64,000 nucleotides of DNA from Dermanyssus gallinae (GCA_003439945.1 QVRM01001273.1:49250-113249), one strand, 5' to 3'. Counted from the stretch's first letter, positions 1 through 11,109 are shown. Notes: generated by a model not told the origin, from the sequence alone. Numbers and translations are program-made.

Positions 1-69
1 AGAAGAGTAAGGCCCTACAGAGGCGTCTCGGCCAAGCTCCGGAAACCACCTCCTAGACTACCACCGGAT

Positions 70-1976
70 GTGCTGGAGAAGACGGTTCGCCATCTCTTTC
101 CGGACCATCCGTGGAGAGGAGAGGAGGAGTTTCTGGTTCCCCCGGAAGACATTTCGGAGGTAACGTTAGATGAGGTCGAGCGAGCAAGGAAAAGGTTGAC
201 ACTCGGAAAGGCACCCGGCCCGGACGGTGTCTCTGGAGCGGCGCGGCTGCTAGTGAAGCGCTGGCCAAATGTCTTTTAGACCCTGGCCAACAGACTTCTT
301 AGAGAGGGGCGTTTCCGAGGCTGTGAAAGAAAGGCTAACCTGGTCCTGATCCCGAAAGGGGGAGGGAGTGCCCCCGCAGGAGGGCCTGCCTACCGTCCCA
401 TATGTCTTCTTGACACTATGGGTAAGATCTTGGAGAACGTGCTGGTTGACCGGTTTAATGCCAAGATCGAAGCCAAGGGGGCTCTATCAGGAGCACAGTA
501 TGGCTTTCGGAAGGGACGGTCCACGTTCGAACGCCCTAGCAAGAGTACTGAGACGGGCAGGTGAGCAGCTAACGAAGACCCCTAAAACACGGGACTTTGT
601 GCTGTTCATTCTCCTAGACGTCAAGAACGCCTTTAACTCGATGAGCTGGAAAGTGGCAATGCAAGCGATGGAGCGCAAGGGCATCTCGCCCTACCTCCGT
701 CGAATTATAGCATCGTACCTGTCGGAGGGAGTGCTGGTGGCCGGCGATCAGAGCTACGCAGTTACTGCAGGGGTCCCGCAAGGATCGGTTCTGGGACCGG
801 TCCTGTGAAACCTCGCCTATGACGGAGTTCTCGAGCTGCAGGGTCTGCCTAGGGGTGTCGAGATGGTCGGTTATGCCGACGACTTGGCCCTTCTGGTCAC
901 GGCCCGTAGTACGGGAGCACTAGTGTTAGCCGCCAATAAGGCCTTGCTGATGGTGACAGACTGGATGGAAGACCATTCTTAAAACTGGCACCGCACAAGA
1001 CTAAGGCGCTGTACCTAACAGGCAGAAAAAGGACCAAAACATACAGGTCGAAGTAGCAGGTCACCCAATTGTTTTGGGAAAAAAGGCAAAGTACCTCGGG
1101 GTGATACTCGCCAAGGGACTGACTGGCGCAGCGCACATACAGCACGTGTCAGCAAAGGCGTGAAAGGTGGCTAGCAATCTGGCGCACCTGATGCCAAGAG
1201 TCGGAGGAGTTGGAGAAGAAAAGCGCCGCCTTTTGGCAACTGCTGCAGAATCCGTCGCCCTTTACGGAGCACCGGCATGGGCAGACAGGGTACTTAGGAC
1301 GGCATGCAACAGGAGAAAGCTGAGGTCGGCGCAACGGCCAGTGACCATAAGGGTATGCCGCGCATTCCGTACCGTGTCGACTGAGGCACTACTTGTCGTG
1401 TCCAAGATGCTGCCATGGGATCTACTGGCCGGGGAGCTAGACGGTGATCTGGACCCCACACGGGCTAGATTAGCTACTTTGGACTCTTGGCAGAAAGAAT
1501 GGGTGAGGGCAGCAGTTCCTGGGGGGGTCACCAAGGGTCGCTGGACCAAAAGTCTGATCCCGGACCTACGGCAATGGTACGACTGCAGACACGGCGAGCT
1601 ATCTTATTATGCGTCCCAGGTGCTGACCGGTCACGGCCAGTTCCAGACGTATATGGTTAAGATTAACAAGGCGCAAGTCGACACCTGCGTACTATGCGAC
1701 TCGGGGGAACCGGATGATATAGAGCACACTGTCCTGCATTGTCGGGCCCCCCGGGAAGCGCGGGATGCGGGGGCGGCCGCTGTGCGAGGCCGACCGGTCA
1801 ACGAGGTCGTCACCCATATGATGACTTCAGCGGCGGCCTGGAAAGAAGGTATTGCCCACTTTGATGCGATCATGTCCGCGAAGGTGGTCAAAGAGACTGC
1901 CAGGAGAGCTCGTCTTAGCGTCCACTCAGGCTCCGGTCGAGAGGGGGGAATCTGTAGACGGGAGGCGGGTGGGTGA
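70..1976 (+). pseudogene. R1-type ORF2 (RT and C-terminal domain), disrupted
   Basis: The frame is readable in pieces at 70-279, 368-808 and 1167-1976. The last piece (269 codons) covers the thumb and C-terminal region, with PWDLLAGE-like and VLTGHG motifs shared with copies at 4075-5000, 16012-17222 and 17885-18600. The product would be the polymerase used in target-primed reverse transcription. The protein cannot be made from this copy because of at least two stops and two frame changes. Confidence 0.82.
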
Positions 1977-2200
1977 TAGGCAGGCGGACCAGGCTAGGCA
2001 AATACAGCAAAGGATTCCCCAGATGATGACTCTCGACGCACCCACAGGCGGGCGGGCTGCGGAAACTGTCCACGGCCTTCTTGAAGTCGCCGCCCCGCAC
2101 CAAAGCGGGCTAGGGCGACTGTGGGAAAGCTGGAGTAGGGAGGAGAGGCAAACTGGCCACTCCCATAGATACGAAGCGATGCCTAGCAGTTACCGTTCCC

Positions 2201-2224
2201 TGGGGGTGGGGGGGGAGGCGGGGT
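2201..2224 (+). other. G-rich tract in R1-type 3' UTR
   Basis: A tract of G-runs interrupted by T and A sits just upstream of the conserved 3' UTR block (GTGGGTTTGTGAGTCCCACA). A comparable G-run stands at the same place in the copies at 12368 and 17107. It could form a G-quadruplex; that is inference. Confidence 0.55.
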
Positions 2225-2333
2225 GTTAGTGGGTTTGTGAGTCCCACACTAGTCACTGGCTGTGGTGACGCATGTAAATCACGATTCCCGTAATCCCCCA
2301 TATTAATGCTAAGAGGTTTCAGCATATAAAAAA

Positions 2334-2346
2334 ATATATATACATA

Positions 2347-2389
<43 letters not shown>
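2334..2389. repeat. (TA)n microsatellite
   Basis: An almost pure TA array lies directly after the A-rich end of R1 copy A, so it may have grown from the element's A-rich tail. Confidence 0.95.
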
Positions 2390-2393
<4 letters not shown>

Positions 2394-2399
2394 TAGTAA

Positions 2400-3290
2400 G
2401 GCTTGGTTTAATAAATACAAATCTGTAGATCACCACGTCAGGACGTCCTTATATAGTTCGTTGAGAACGACTGTATTGGAACACTTTTGGATATGGTAAG
2501 TGCACCCAGCACATCCACAAAGTTTTAACTTGCACGTCGTGTTAACATCATTAGCGTCCGTTGTAGCAGATTATACTATATACACATTCCCTATGGTAAA
2601 CCTAGTAATACGATACGTATTATTGTAGTTAGCTCGCTTTCATGCGCCTGGTCCGAAGCACTGCTTTCCATGAAATAATGGGTCTGTGCAATTTTAACTT
2701 CCTAGCTAGCCAGACGACACCCAAGACCATCTTGTGCGGGACATAAAGCAATTGGCGTTATCGCTAAACCAAGAAGACTAATTGCCACTTTTAGTGAGAG
2801 TATTTAGGAACTGTTATTAAACGATTGTAGACATGTTCGCATTTTCTCCTTGATAGTCTAGTAATTCTCGTTCCTGGTGACGAAAGTACGACTACAAGAT
2901 AAAACAAGTGAAATACAAAAAAGCTACCAAAAGTGTCTTGGAAAATATGCGCTTAATCTGTCTAACGGAGTAGAGCATGCCGCAGACCTCCTGTCATGTT
3001 AAAACACGTGTATAGACGTTGTTGAGGTTCGGTAAAGAGTTTACCTTGACTTCGTTTCTCGTATGATATTTTGGTATCCTGTTCCCATTCCGCTTTTTGT
3101 GGTGGCTTACTCTAGTAATCAAACCATATATCCAGTGGTTCTAAGCAAACAAGTGAGTTTAGACCATAGCGCGTGTACGTGTTGCACTACTGTAAATATC
3201 ACAGGAGGAGTTTTGGTCGAGTGCTCGGTTCGACGCTGTTGACAATTGCGTTGCAAGTGTAATAAAACTTCACGTCAAGATCGGGCAGTT
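2400..3290. other. Unassigned intergenic DNA
   Basis: I see no open frame, RNA motif or repeat that I can name here. Confidence 0.6.
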
Positions 3291-3309
3291 AGCGCCTAAC
3301 AAGTAGCCT

Positions 3310-3984
3310 TTTTTTTTTTATTTGGACCGTTCACACTACTGTGATACGGCAAGTTTATTTTAAGAGAACCACGGAAATGTTTTTCACTTTACTTCGTGGT
3401 GTGTGTAGTAGTCAGCGCTGAGCTGGTCGTCAGCTTCTCTCCCTCCGCTTTCTTTCATGCTCCAGTTCCTCTTTTTTCTGCATAATCTTCTCGATCGCTT
3501 TCACTCCCAGCAGCCACTTTTCCTCGCCTTCGGACATCCATGCTACCAGTTCTTTTACTGATCGTCCTTTATTCTGAAAGACGCTCAGCATCGTTCTTTC
3601 CTCTTCGAGCGCTGGGCAGAAGCAGACGGTGTGGGTGACGTCGTCCACCTCGCCCGTCTCGCACGTCACACACCTCGGGTCCTGCACGACCTTGATCTTG
3701 TACAGGCACGACTGAAAGCAGCCATGACCCGTTAGAACCTGTGTAAGGTGATAAGTTGTCTCCCCGTGGCCTCTGTTAAACCATGTGACCAGGTCGGGGA
3801 TTAGGTGTCTGGTCCACGCTCCGGGGGCGTCGTCTGGCGTACAGCTCCACTCGTGCTGCCATTTCCGGAGCGTCTCCTGACGGCTTTCTTGCCTTCCTCG
3901 AGTGGGGTCTTCTTTCCGCCGACATCTTTCGTCTATTAGCAATGGCCAGGGGACAAGTCTGGCCAGGGCTATGACGGCCTTGGT
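3310..3984 (-). mobile_element. 5'-truncated R1-type element with 15-bp target duplication
   Basis: Minus-strand insertion. The sequence CCTAACAAGTAGCCT is present at 3295-3309 and again, unchanged, at 3985-3999. The + strand T-run at 3309-3319 is the poly(A) tail seen from the other strand. The body codes only for the R1-type C-terminal region. A target duplication of about 14 bp is what R1 elements make in 28S rDNA, but the flanks here are not recognisable rDNA. Perfect duplications suggest a fairly young insertion. Confidence 0.88.
3430..3984 (-). pseudogene. R1-type ORF2 C-terminal fragment
   Basis: The frame stays open from the 5' truncation point down to the stop at 3430. It contains the conserved block VLTGHGCFQSCLYKIK followed by a C-X2-C...H...C cluster (CVTCETGEVDD, then HTVCFC) and a basic, charged tail ending KRRERS. 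It differs strongly from copies A and C, so it is a second R1-type family. It is 5'-truncated with no internal stops. Confidence 0.83.
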
Positions 3985-4074
3985 CCTAACAAGTAGCCTG
4001 CTAAACTTTATCTAACGGGATAGTTCAATCATACAACCTTGTTGTTCTGGAAGGTTCAATAATGTATTATGGAA

Positions 4075-5000
4075 ACGTGTCACTAGCAGCTTGCGTGACT
4101 ACTGTGGTGCTCAAAAACCAGTAAACCTGGATTTCTCCCCAGGCGCAGCAATACTAATTCTTCTGAGCCGTCGGGAGGCCTCAGGGATGCCATTTTCCTG
4201 AAGGCCTGGCTGCACTTCCTCTCCCACTCTTGCCTCCATTGGCTTTTCGTCCCGACCACTCTCCCAAGGGTGTCGCGCGAGCCCCACCCGCCAAGTGGTT
4301 GGCTATCCTTGACTGCCTTGGGCGCCAAGACCGCGTCGAAGAGGTTCGTCGCCTCCATGCACGCTCCCGTCGAGGTCTTACCTTACGGTCGTAGAACCTA
4401 TGCAGCTTGCTTCCCAAAGATACTCGCAGCGTAGAATAGTGTCCACGCCGTTCGGCTCCCCGGATTCAAATAGCACACAGTTGTCACTGGTGACCTTTTT
4501 CATATTAACCATGTAACTTTGGAACCGAGCGTGACCGGTTAAAACATGAGTTGTACAGTAGCTCAACTCTCCGTGTCGGCAGTCTTATGTACGTAATGAC
4601 GTACATAAGACTGCCGACACGGGGAAGTACGTACCATATACGACTTTTGGTCCACCTGCTTCTGGTCACCGCGGATCTAGCGTGTGTCAATTTCACTGCT
4701 AAACCGAAATAGAGCCATTCCTGACCCTAGCAACATCCATATTTTCTTTCATAGAATTCTTGTTTCTTTTGCCCGCCAGTAGGTCTCTTGACAGCATCTT
4801 AACTAGAGGCAAAAGGGCCTCGATAGAGGCTGTCCGGTATGCCCGGCTAATCCTGGACTAGTATCCTTTAAACCGACTTAAGTGCTTCCCTGTTTTTTTC
4901 CCGCAATGCCCGTATTGTACTGTGTCGGCTCAAACAGGCGCTGCCTAGAAAACCGATAATCCGGCATCCAAAATTAGGAATGCTCGGTTCCTCCCTGGCA
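4075..5000 (-). mobile_element. R1-type element, partial copy C
   Basis: Minus-strand fragment related to copy A. Translated motifs include SRAYRTASIEALLPLVKML (around 4840-4785), RWTKS (around 4660) and THVLTGHARFQSYMV (around 4550-4505). Its 3' end at 4078-4110 matches the shared R1 3' UTR block in reverse. Frames are broken several times, and the coding region is interrupted by the palindrome at 4571-4622. No target duplication was found. Confidence 0.8.
4571..4622. repeat. Perfect inverted duplication, 24-bp arms and 4-nt loop
   Basis: Arm 4571-4594 is the exact reverse complement of 4599-4622, with loop AATG. The arm sequence codes for the YxCRHGE part of the R1 protein, so a piece of the gene has been copied back on itself in the opposite direction. 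Confidence 0.95.
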
Positions 5001-5004
5001 TTCT

Positions 5005-5735
5005 GCCAATCCTTAACATAATACGCATCTGGTTTAAGGCGGCCCGTGATTTGCCGCGACTTTACATATGTCGATACGGTTAACCCCTAAGTCGGGGATC
5101 ACCACGATGTACTTCCTTTTTTCCTCATTTCTATAGGATAGCCCTCAATCACAAGTTTAACTTCCTTTATCTTCTTGTAGCTCGTTAGAAACAGTGCATC
5201 GGTGTCACCCGTAGTAAGTAGAATTATTAAAAATAAAAATAATGATTGTAGTTCATTTACTCCGCCACCACCAATAAATATGACTATTGCACCTAAGCGC
5301 TAACGTCTGCTCGGTGGTACTCTTACAAAATATATGTAAAATTCCGCCTTATCTCTATATATAGTATAGTTGTCTCTATATATCGTAGTTAAATAAGGAG
5401 TTTAAATAAACTGATACGAAATAACACTGTGGGTATAATTGAAGTCTTTAATCAAAATTAATCACTAAAGGTCTGAGCATAAGATAGTTCGTCGTTCGAG
5501 TTAATGCGCCTCCCTTTGCGATATTTTTTAGCAGACCACGCTGATAAAATTTGCGGCCTGTGGGGGCACCAACTCTCGTTAGCGGTAACGATCCGCTTAA
5601 AAAAAGCGGAGTCTTCACGATACCGGAACACTGTTGCAGCGCTGGCTCCATACGCAGTTCTTTGGCGGTCGCTGAGCTTCTCCGGAGCCTAGTGCTGTTT
5701 TTGGTCGTCAAACAACTTTAGACTCCAGTGAACAC
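5005..5735. other. Unassigned intergenic DNA
   Basis: AT-rich sequence without a feature I can support. Confidence 0.55.
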
Positions 5736-5740
5736 TTGGT

Positions 5741-7350
5741 GTGTTGGAATATCATCGAGATACGACTGTACTGGTACGTTCACTAGAGGCGGTACAAAAG
5801 TCACGGCAAACTAATCAACCTGCTTTGCCGACAACAACAACAAACATAACAACTGCGTCGCTGTCAAACGTCGCGAGCGGCAATCGTTATTCGTCTCCTA
5901 TCGCAGACGCGGAACCCCTAAAAGACGTTCAAGGTTCAGCAGTTAATCAAAGGGCCGAGGCAGCAGCTGAAGTGGCAGCAAGTGGCAAGGAGGTTACGAA
6001 ACAACAGCTGCACACAGTTTGTGGAGAAGATGGCGCCGGTAGCGACACCGCTGCGAACGGCAGGCCACCGCGCGCCGCAGCGGAAGAAACCGTCGAAGAC
6101 AGGAGCGACGGGAGAGGACGGCGCAGTGGGGACAACTTTCGCGGAATCCTCTGGTGCTGCCAGCTGGTGAGTCCGGAGAGGCACACGAAGAAGAAGACAC
6201 AGAGAGTTGGAGCACCGCCTTAGGTGCATGTGGCGAAGAGATAGAAGAATGAGAACGGAATCAGCTCCAAAGGTTGAAGCAAATGAGTGTCATTCGGCGC
6301 TTATTTTTGCTGTTAATCATAATTTTCTGGAGGCATATTTAACGTTGCTTGCGCTAACATTACTGGACATCTTGAAGGAAATTTTGACGAACCTCAATTC
6401 ATACGAGCTTATCAACTTTTATTGACACCAAAGAAGCCAAAGACAGGGCGAATTTGCTAAGTTTAATATCTCAGTCGAAGATATCCCAAATCAGACCAGA
6501 GAAAAAGGTTAAGGGCAAACAGTAAAGGGGAAATCTGCGGTGAGCATCCGACACTCAACGATACAACTATCGTTAACGCTTTGGGATCACTAAGTCTCAG
6601 CGAGGTTTTTGAGTCAGAGGGAAAAACGTCTAAACTGACATACTTATGTTCACTGGCCAAGTAATTCTAACTTTTGTCTCAAACGATTTTCCGACGGAAA
6701 TTTGTCTGGGTCAAAAACCCACAGGATGCTCTACACCTGAGCCGAACCACTACTACTGCTGAAACTTGGACCATATCAAGCCGGACTGCCCCTGGCGACA
6801 CCTCCCATGTAGCAAGTGTTGCCTATTCAAACTAAACCATGCAACTATTTACGGTGGTTGCCTGCTTCGGCTTCACCGTATGATGCAGTCGGCGATACAT
6901 CTCATACAGAGAAAGCCCGAAGCCACGCTGGTGAAGGTCTGCGCATCAGTGCCCGCCATTCAACGGTAATCCTTGTTTTTGAAACAGTTTTTCTCTGCCG
7001 TTGTTCAGAACGGGGTATAGGAATCTGTGGCGACACCTAAGACTCAGTCCTTTGCTGCCGTGTTGATCAAAGGGCAAAAGCAGAATACCAATGACGTGCT
7101 TCAAACAAACAGCATTGACAAGGTGGTGCAATGCATCACAGAGAAGATACTCTGTGATTACAGCCCTGATCGATGTCACCCTCACGCAAATCGGAAACTC
7201 ATTTCAAAGAGCACTTTCGTCTGCTCTTTCCAGCTTGCCCATTCGAGTGGCACCGTTTGTACCTCCTGGCGACGTCTTTGAAGAGTCTTCGGATGGTTTT
7301 TGCGGGCAGCTCAAAACTTTAGCTACCCTCACCGTTGCCGAACACTAGCT
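5741..7350 (+). pseudogene. LINE ORF1 (gag-like) relic with zinc-knuckle region
   Basis: A 160-codon open frame (5741-6223) rich in Ala, Thr, Glu and Arg is followed by broken frames. Near 6750-6830 the translation reads NLDHIKPDCPWRHLPCSKC, which looks like the Cys/His knuckle of a LINE ORF1; the residue before NLDH is a stop. Further pieces (MATPKTQSFAAVL at 7027) look like ORF1 C-terminal sequence. It lies directly upstream of an endonuclease start (7490), the usual ORF1-ORF2 order. The family is not certain; a Jockey- or CR1-like element is possible. Confidence 0.5.
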
Positions 7351-7383
7351 CTAAACCAGCTGGTCACACTATGACGTCGTCTA

Positions 7384-8135
7384 TTGTTAATTCTATTGAT
7401 GAATAGACAAGTAGACATTCGTCAGTGGACAACACGAGCACGACGTCGACAACACGAGCTCCGGCGCCGATCTCGCCATTACCTACCTTCATATCGTATT
7501 ATTCAATGGCCGTCCGTTGTCCGCCAAAGTCTCAGAATTTTCTCAATCATTCCGCGTGATGTGAGGCCCACAGCTGTTATCGAACTTGATTACGGAAGTA
7601 GATTTGCTTAGCGAAGGACCTGGACCCGGGGTCCCGTCTGGCCTATTTTGCAACCGTTTTCTTCATAATTTATCGGCATGAGGCAAATGTAGCAATTCAG
7701 AAGTCATGCCCCACTCCGTCGCATAACGGCTCTAGCCCAGTCCGCATTTTTGGGTTGAATCACTGCTCTTGATGAATTGATTTCATTGGTATCTAGTTCA
7801 TGCGTAAAGCGCGGATTTTGCACCCTGATTCCCAGATTGTTGAGGATGGCAGTGCGCTCTATAGCCGGCAGAGAGCAACCTACAAGAAACTTCTTATGAA
7901 GAGTAAACGCAGATATGGTAAGAATGACGAGATGCGTATGCTTAAGAGAGCAGAGCGCAAAAACCATGTCTACGCTGTTCGTCCGCACAATGGAAGCATA
8001 CGCAGCATGATAATGGGGCAGTTGCGGCAGCGTTATACTGGACTTCTGCTCAATGCAATCGCCCCCGCATCAGACCCAGTTATCGAGCCACCTTTTACTT
8101 TATATAAGAATATATCTTCTTTGTTTATTTTTTAA
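7384..8135 (+). pseudogene. LINE ORF2 relic: endonuclease start and pre-RT segment
   Basis: At 7490-7560 the translation reads YRIIQW followed in another frame by a GLSAK-like stretch, the usual beginning of an APE-type endonuclease. The open frame 7800-8135 has a basic stretch SRQRATYKKLLMKSKRRYG, typical of the segment before the LINE polymerase. The endonuclease core is missing, so an internal deletion is inferred. Confidence 0.45.
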
Positions 8136-8239
8136 TTCACTGATTATTTTTAATTGTATGTCGTGCTTATTTTAAAATTTAATAATTAGTAATAGAATAA
8201 CCACAACACATGTCACATGGAGCAACCCCACATTAATTT

Positions 8240-8525
8240 GCTATTTACGGTGGAAAAGATCGTGCACGTCTTGCGCGGGCTACCAAAGTCTGAAAACCCG
8301 CGGTTGTAGGCAAGTTTGAAAGTGCAGCCCGTTGCAATATAAACATTGGGGGTGATAGGCAAATCTACATTTACATTTATGAGAGGTGTTAGGAAAAAAC
8401 AGCAAGTGAGAATATTGAGAAGAAGGCGGGGGAATTTTTGCTGCAGAGAGTATTAATTAGAGTTCAACGTGAAAATGTAAACCAGCGGTAGTGTTTTACC
8501 GGGATTTCCGATTAGGTCCTGACGG
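8240..8525 (+). repeat. LINE C-terminal tail, copy 1 of a direct repeat
   Basis: This stretch matches 9860-10130 over roughly 240 bp with many small changes; both contain TGCA(A/G)CC..GTTG(C/T)AATATAAACATT and a GAATTTTT(A/G)CT block. In translation both resemble the KYAEL..Y..VPVAVETLGP-type tail of a LINE ORF2. Here it stands without the preceding RPDG segment. Confidence 0.6.
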
Positions 8526-8688
8526 GATTTACTATGAACATTGGGTTGAGTCGTCCGACGTTTTAGCAGGGTATCTGTGTAATTAGTTTTAATAGGTACC
8601 TAGCGGAAAACATATTTCCCAGGCTTAGCACAAGACTAGACTTATTCTTCTATTCAAGGACAAAAATATATTTCGAGGGTATTTTCAA

Positions 8689-9165
8689 TTGTGGACAAGG
8701 CCCTACCTTCGGAGCCATTCGCGTTCAGGAGGAGTCGAGTCGAGATACACAGGACGCGATCCATGTACTTCAGTCGAAAGTTTAGCGGGAGTTGGCTGTA
8801 TCCACTACTGTGTTTTTATTGATTGTGTCAAGGCCTTGTCTGCAGATTACATAGTAGTGGCCCACCGGAACCGCGGTGCCTTTTATAGAATTGTCGGCCA
8901 TGTAGAAACTTACCGTCATCGTAAGTTCAATGTAAGAAGCAAAAATTCGCAGAAGGCGAAAACCATTAAGTTTCGTCGTGAGGGTCCATTGACGGCAGCA
9001 GACTTAATACCTATGGTAATAATACGGTATGGACAACTGCTGGAGATTGTCAACTCTTTCACACACAGCACATCGGCTGCAGGTATATCGTGCCGTTGCC
9101 GTACAAAATACGACACAGTGAGTTGCCAAACGCGTCGGCTTGTTTTGCATTTTTCCAGCTAGTAG
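8689..9165 (+). pseudogene. LINE reverse transcriptase fragment
   Basis: A 157-codon open frame. It contains a segment like RT motif A (CVFIDCVKALSADYIV) and, further on, KFRREGPLTAADL...VNSFTHS, which resembles the segment after the catalytic YADD motif in LINE RTs (KFRxGGxL...VNSFxYLG). The YADD motif itself is absent, so an internal deletion joined the two parts. The second part resembles the frame at 27327-27509 (MKLRGEGRLAKSDEL). Confidence 0.55.
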
Positions 9166-9299
9166 GACAGTCGCTGAAATGTTCAAGTTGTATTTAATGA
9201 CAAGCTTATATTTATCTTGAAATGTATACTTATTGCAAACTAAACATGCACCATAAATTGATCAATATCTCCTCTGAACGCCAGGCTATTCCTAGGACG

Positions 9300-10140
9300 G
9301 CGCATATAGTTAAAAAGGATTAGTTTGTCGCCCGCAGCCGCTTGGTGCTTTGTGACATAAGCCAGTCTGCCCTGGGTTCTGTCATCGTCAAAGCTAGTTG
9401 AAGAAACTTCTAGGCCGATGCACTTAACCAGTCGCGTCTACTAGCGGCTTTCAACAAATCGAGCCCCACTGCTTCAAGCCATCCTCTCGCCGCAGTTAGG
9501 AACGATGCTGGACAATACAACACTTCGCATCGTTGCTGGCCTACAGTTAGGGGTGGCTGTAAGTGCGCCTCACACTTGCTCTCTTTGCAACACACCGGTG
9601 CCGCCGGTACAGCAGAGGAGCTGCGGCAGGCATTCGCGCTAAGCCGTCCTCAACGAAGTGATTTCAAATGCACTTCAATCCGCTAACGTGCCCTGCAAGA
9701 AGGAGCCCCTCGGACTGGCAGGGCACCCTGCGGCCAGACGGTATGGCCCTGGTTTCGTGATTCCCTGGAAAGGCCCTTGTGTGGGACGTCGTTGTGTGAG
9801 ACACGCTTGCGCCATCTTACAGGAGTTGAGCTTCAAGATCAGCACGCACTGTTGGCACTTTAGCGGAGCAGTGAAAAAGTCTGAAGTACCGCAAGTGTAG
9901 GCAGGTTTTACAGTGCAACCAGTTGTAATATAAACATTTGCGGGTAATAGACAAATTTACATTTAATCTGAGAGATCTTAGGAAAAAAGTGGGAAGTGAC
10001 AATATTTAGAAGAAGGGAATTTTTACTATCGAGAATCTCAATTGCAGTCCAACGTGGAAATGCAGTCGCAGTACTGGGTTCGCTGCCCTCAGTTAGTGAT
10101 TTACCGGGATTGATCTGATAACGGATTAAATCTATCTTTT
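9300..10140 (+). pseudogene. LINE ORF2 C-terminal region with RPDG...WD motif, copy 2
   Basis: Readable pieces in shifting frames: LDNTTLRIVAGLQLGVAVSA then a CSLC cluster (9515-9590), LNEVISNALQSANVPCKKEP (9650-9705), and LRPDGMALV...KALVWD (9730-9790), then the tail repeated at 8240-8525. I know this block as a C-terminal segment of some metazoan LINEs; the spaced RPD...WD residues look like a PD-(D/E)XK nuclease motif, which is inference. At least three frame changes and stops are present. Confidence 0.55.
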
Positions 10141-10168
10141 GAATAAATAAATGAAAATAACTTACAGA

Positions 10169-10203
10169 AACTGACACAGCGAACACTGTTCGCTGTGTCA
10201 GTT
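10169..10203. repeat. Perfect palindrome, 16-bp arms and 3-nt loop
   Basis: Arm AACTGACACAGCGAAC (10169-10184) is followed by ACT and the exact reverse complement (10188-10203). It lies just after the LINE tail that ends near 10140. A transcript would form a tight hairpin. It could be a leftover of an element end or another short inverted duplication. Confidence 0.9.
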
Positions 10204-10209
10204 ACTGTG

Positions 10210-11010
10210 TTCATACTGTTTTGGTCCATTACTGCCAACATTTTTATCGCGACGCGCCGATCACTAGGCTGATCACCTTGCCGAAGCATGAGGCCGTGAT
10301 TACCGCATTTGTTTGACTTGATCTCGGGCTATCACCCAAACACTCCCGACCTTTAGGAAAACGGGCACTCAACTTTCTCACTGACTTGTCGGACACACAG
10401 TCTCACCCGTACACGGCCACCATCCGGCGATGAATATCGGCCAGTTGAATACCTTCGGCCTTAAAATACCATCAAGCTGGCTACGTAAAAGAAATACATA
10501 GGACACGGCTGGTCACATAAACGGCGCACACAGGTGACGCCAGTGCGATAGAAGTCACTTAGAGCAGGCAGAGCTTATGGTGGAACCCGGAGCTTGTGAG
10601 TAGCCGCCAGCAACATTAAGCTCTACCGGCATTTCACGTAAGCTCACGGGGTTGTGGCGCAGTGGCGACCGGCGGTTTGTACGTAAAGCACACTCAGTCA
10701 TGGCTTCACAGCAGCAGACTCTAGCGTTATCATTAGCGTAGCTATGATCGATAGATATAGATATCACTAGCGTAGCTACAAAGCGTTGCCAGAAACTCGT
10801 TATATTATTTGCAGCGTTCCCTGCGGCTGTTTAGATGATTTTGTGACAACCGGTGAACTTGGTTGTCGGTGAACCGGAATATTAGAAAGGCATTAAAGAA
10901 ATGGGGGGGGGGGGATGGTAATGCACCGTCTCCTTTTACTGAGACATCTGTGTTCCGCGTTTTTGTCCGATCATGGTCGATTATAATCCACTCCGGCATT
11001 CACCTTGTCT
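10210..11010. other. Unassigned DNA with a 10-bp G-run
   Basis: No gene seen. A G-run at about 10902-10911 stands alone without the R1 3' UTR around it. A single A-box-like sequence (TGGCGCAGTGG, near 10656) has no B box. Confidence 0.5.
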
Positions 11011-11019
11011 AAAATGGAA

Positions 11020-11105
11020 ACTATAAAAAACTATTTTAAGAGTGGCCGGTCTCAAACCCACGACCTCCTGAATGCAGGCAAATATTACAATACTGGTAGT
11101 GTCTT
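11020..11105 (-). repeat. Possible tRNA-derived SINE remnant
   Basis: On the minus strand GGTCGTGGGTTTGAGACC looks like the T arm and B box of a tRNA promoter, preceded by CCTGCATTCAGGA, which could be an old anticodon stem. The A box is not convincing. Not a functional tRNA gene. Confidence 0.25.
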
Positions 11106-11109
11106 AGGG

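Larger units (their letters stand above)
1..2325 (+). mobile_element. R1-type non-LTR retrotransposon, partial copy A (RT to 3' UTR)
   Basis: This is the 3' part of an R1-clade LINE; the 5' part lies off the left edge. In order it shows the pre-RT motif GKAPGPDGVSG near 208-240, RT motifs (AQYGFRKGRSTF near 497, LLDVKNAFNS near 612, GVPQGSVLGPVL near 769, GYADDLALLV near 871), a thumb region, and a C-terminal Cys/His cluster C-X2-C...H...C near 1687-1740 after VLTGHGQFQTYM. The reading frame is broken by an in-frame stop at about 277, a TGA in place of the Trp after GPVL at about 806, and frame changes near 500-530 and 970-1040, so it is a pseudo-element. The 3' UTR (from about 1975) includes a G-run and a segment also found at 12275-12487 and 16980-17222. 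The R1 assignment rests on family-typical motifs and on this shared 3' end. Confidence 0.88.

Noticed and set aside
5936..6229. Minus-strand frames overlapping the LINE ORF1 relic
   Set aside because: Shadow frames of the plus-strand ORF1, which has a consistent element context.
10640..10760. tRNA or SINE head (A-box-like TGGCGCAGTGG)
   Set aside because: No B box at a suitable distance on the same strand.
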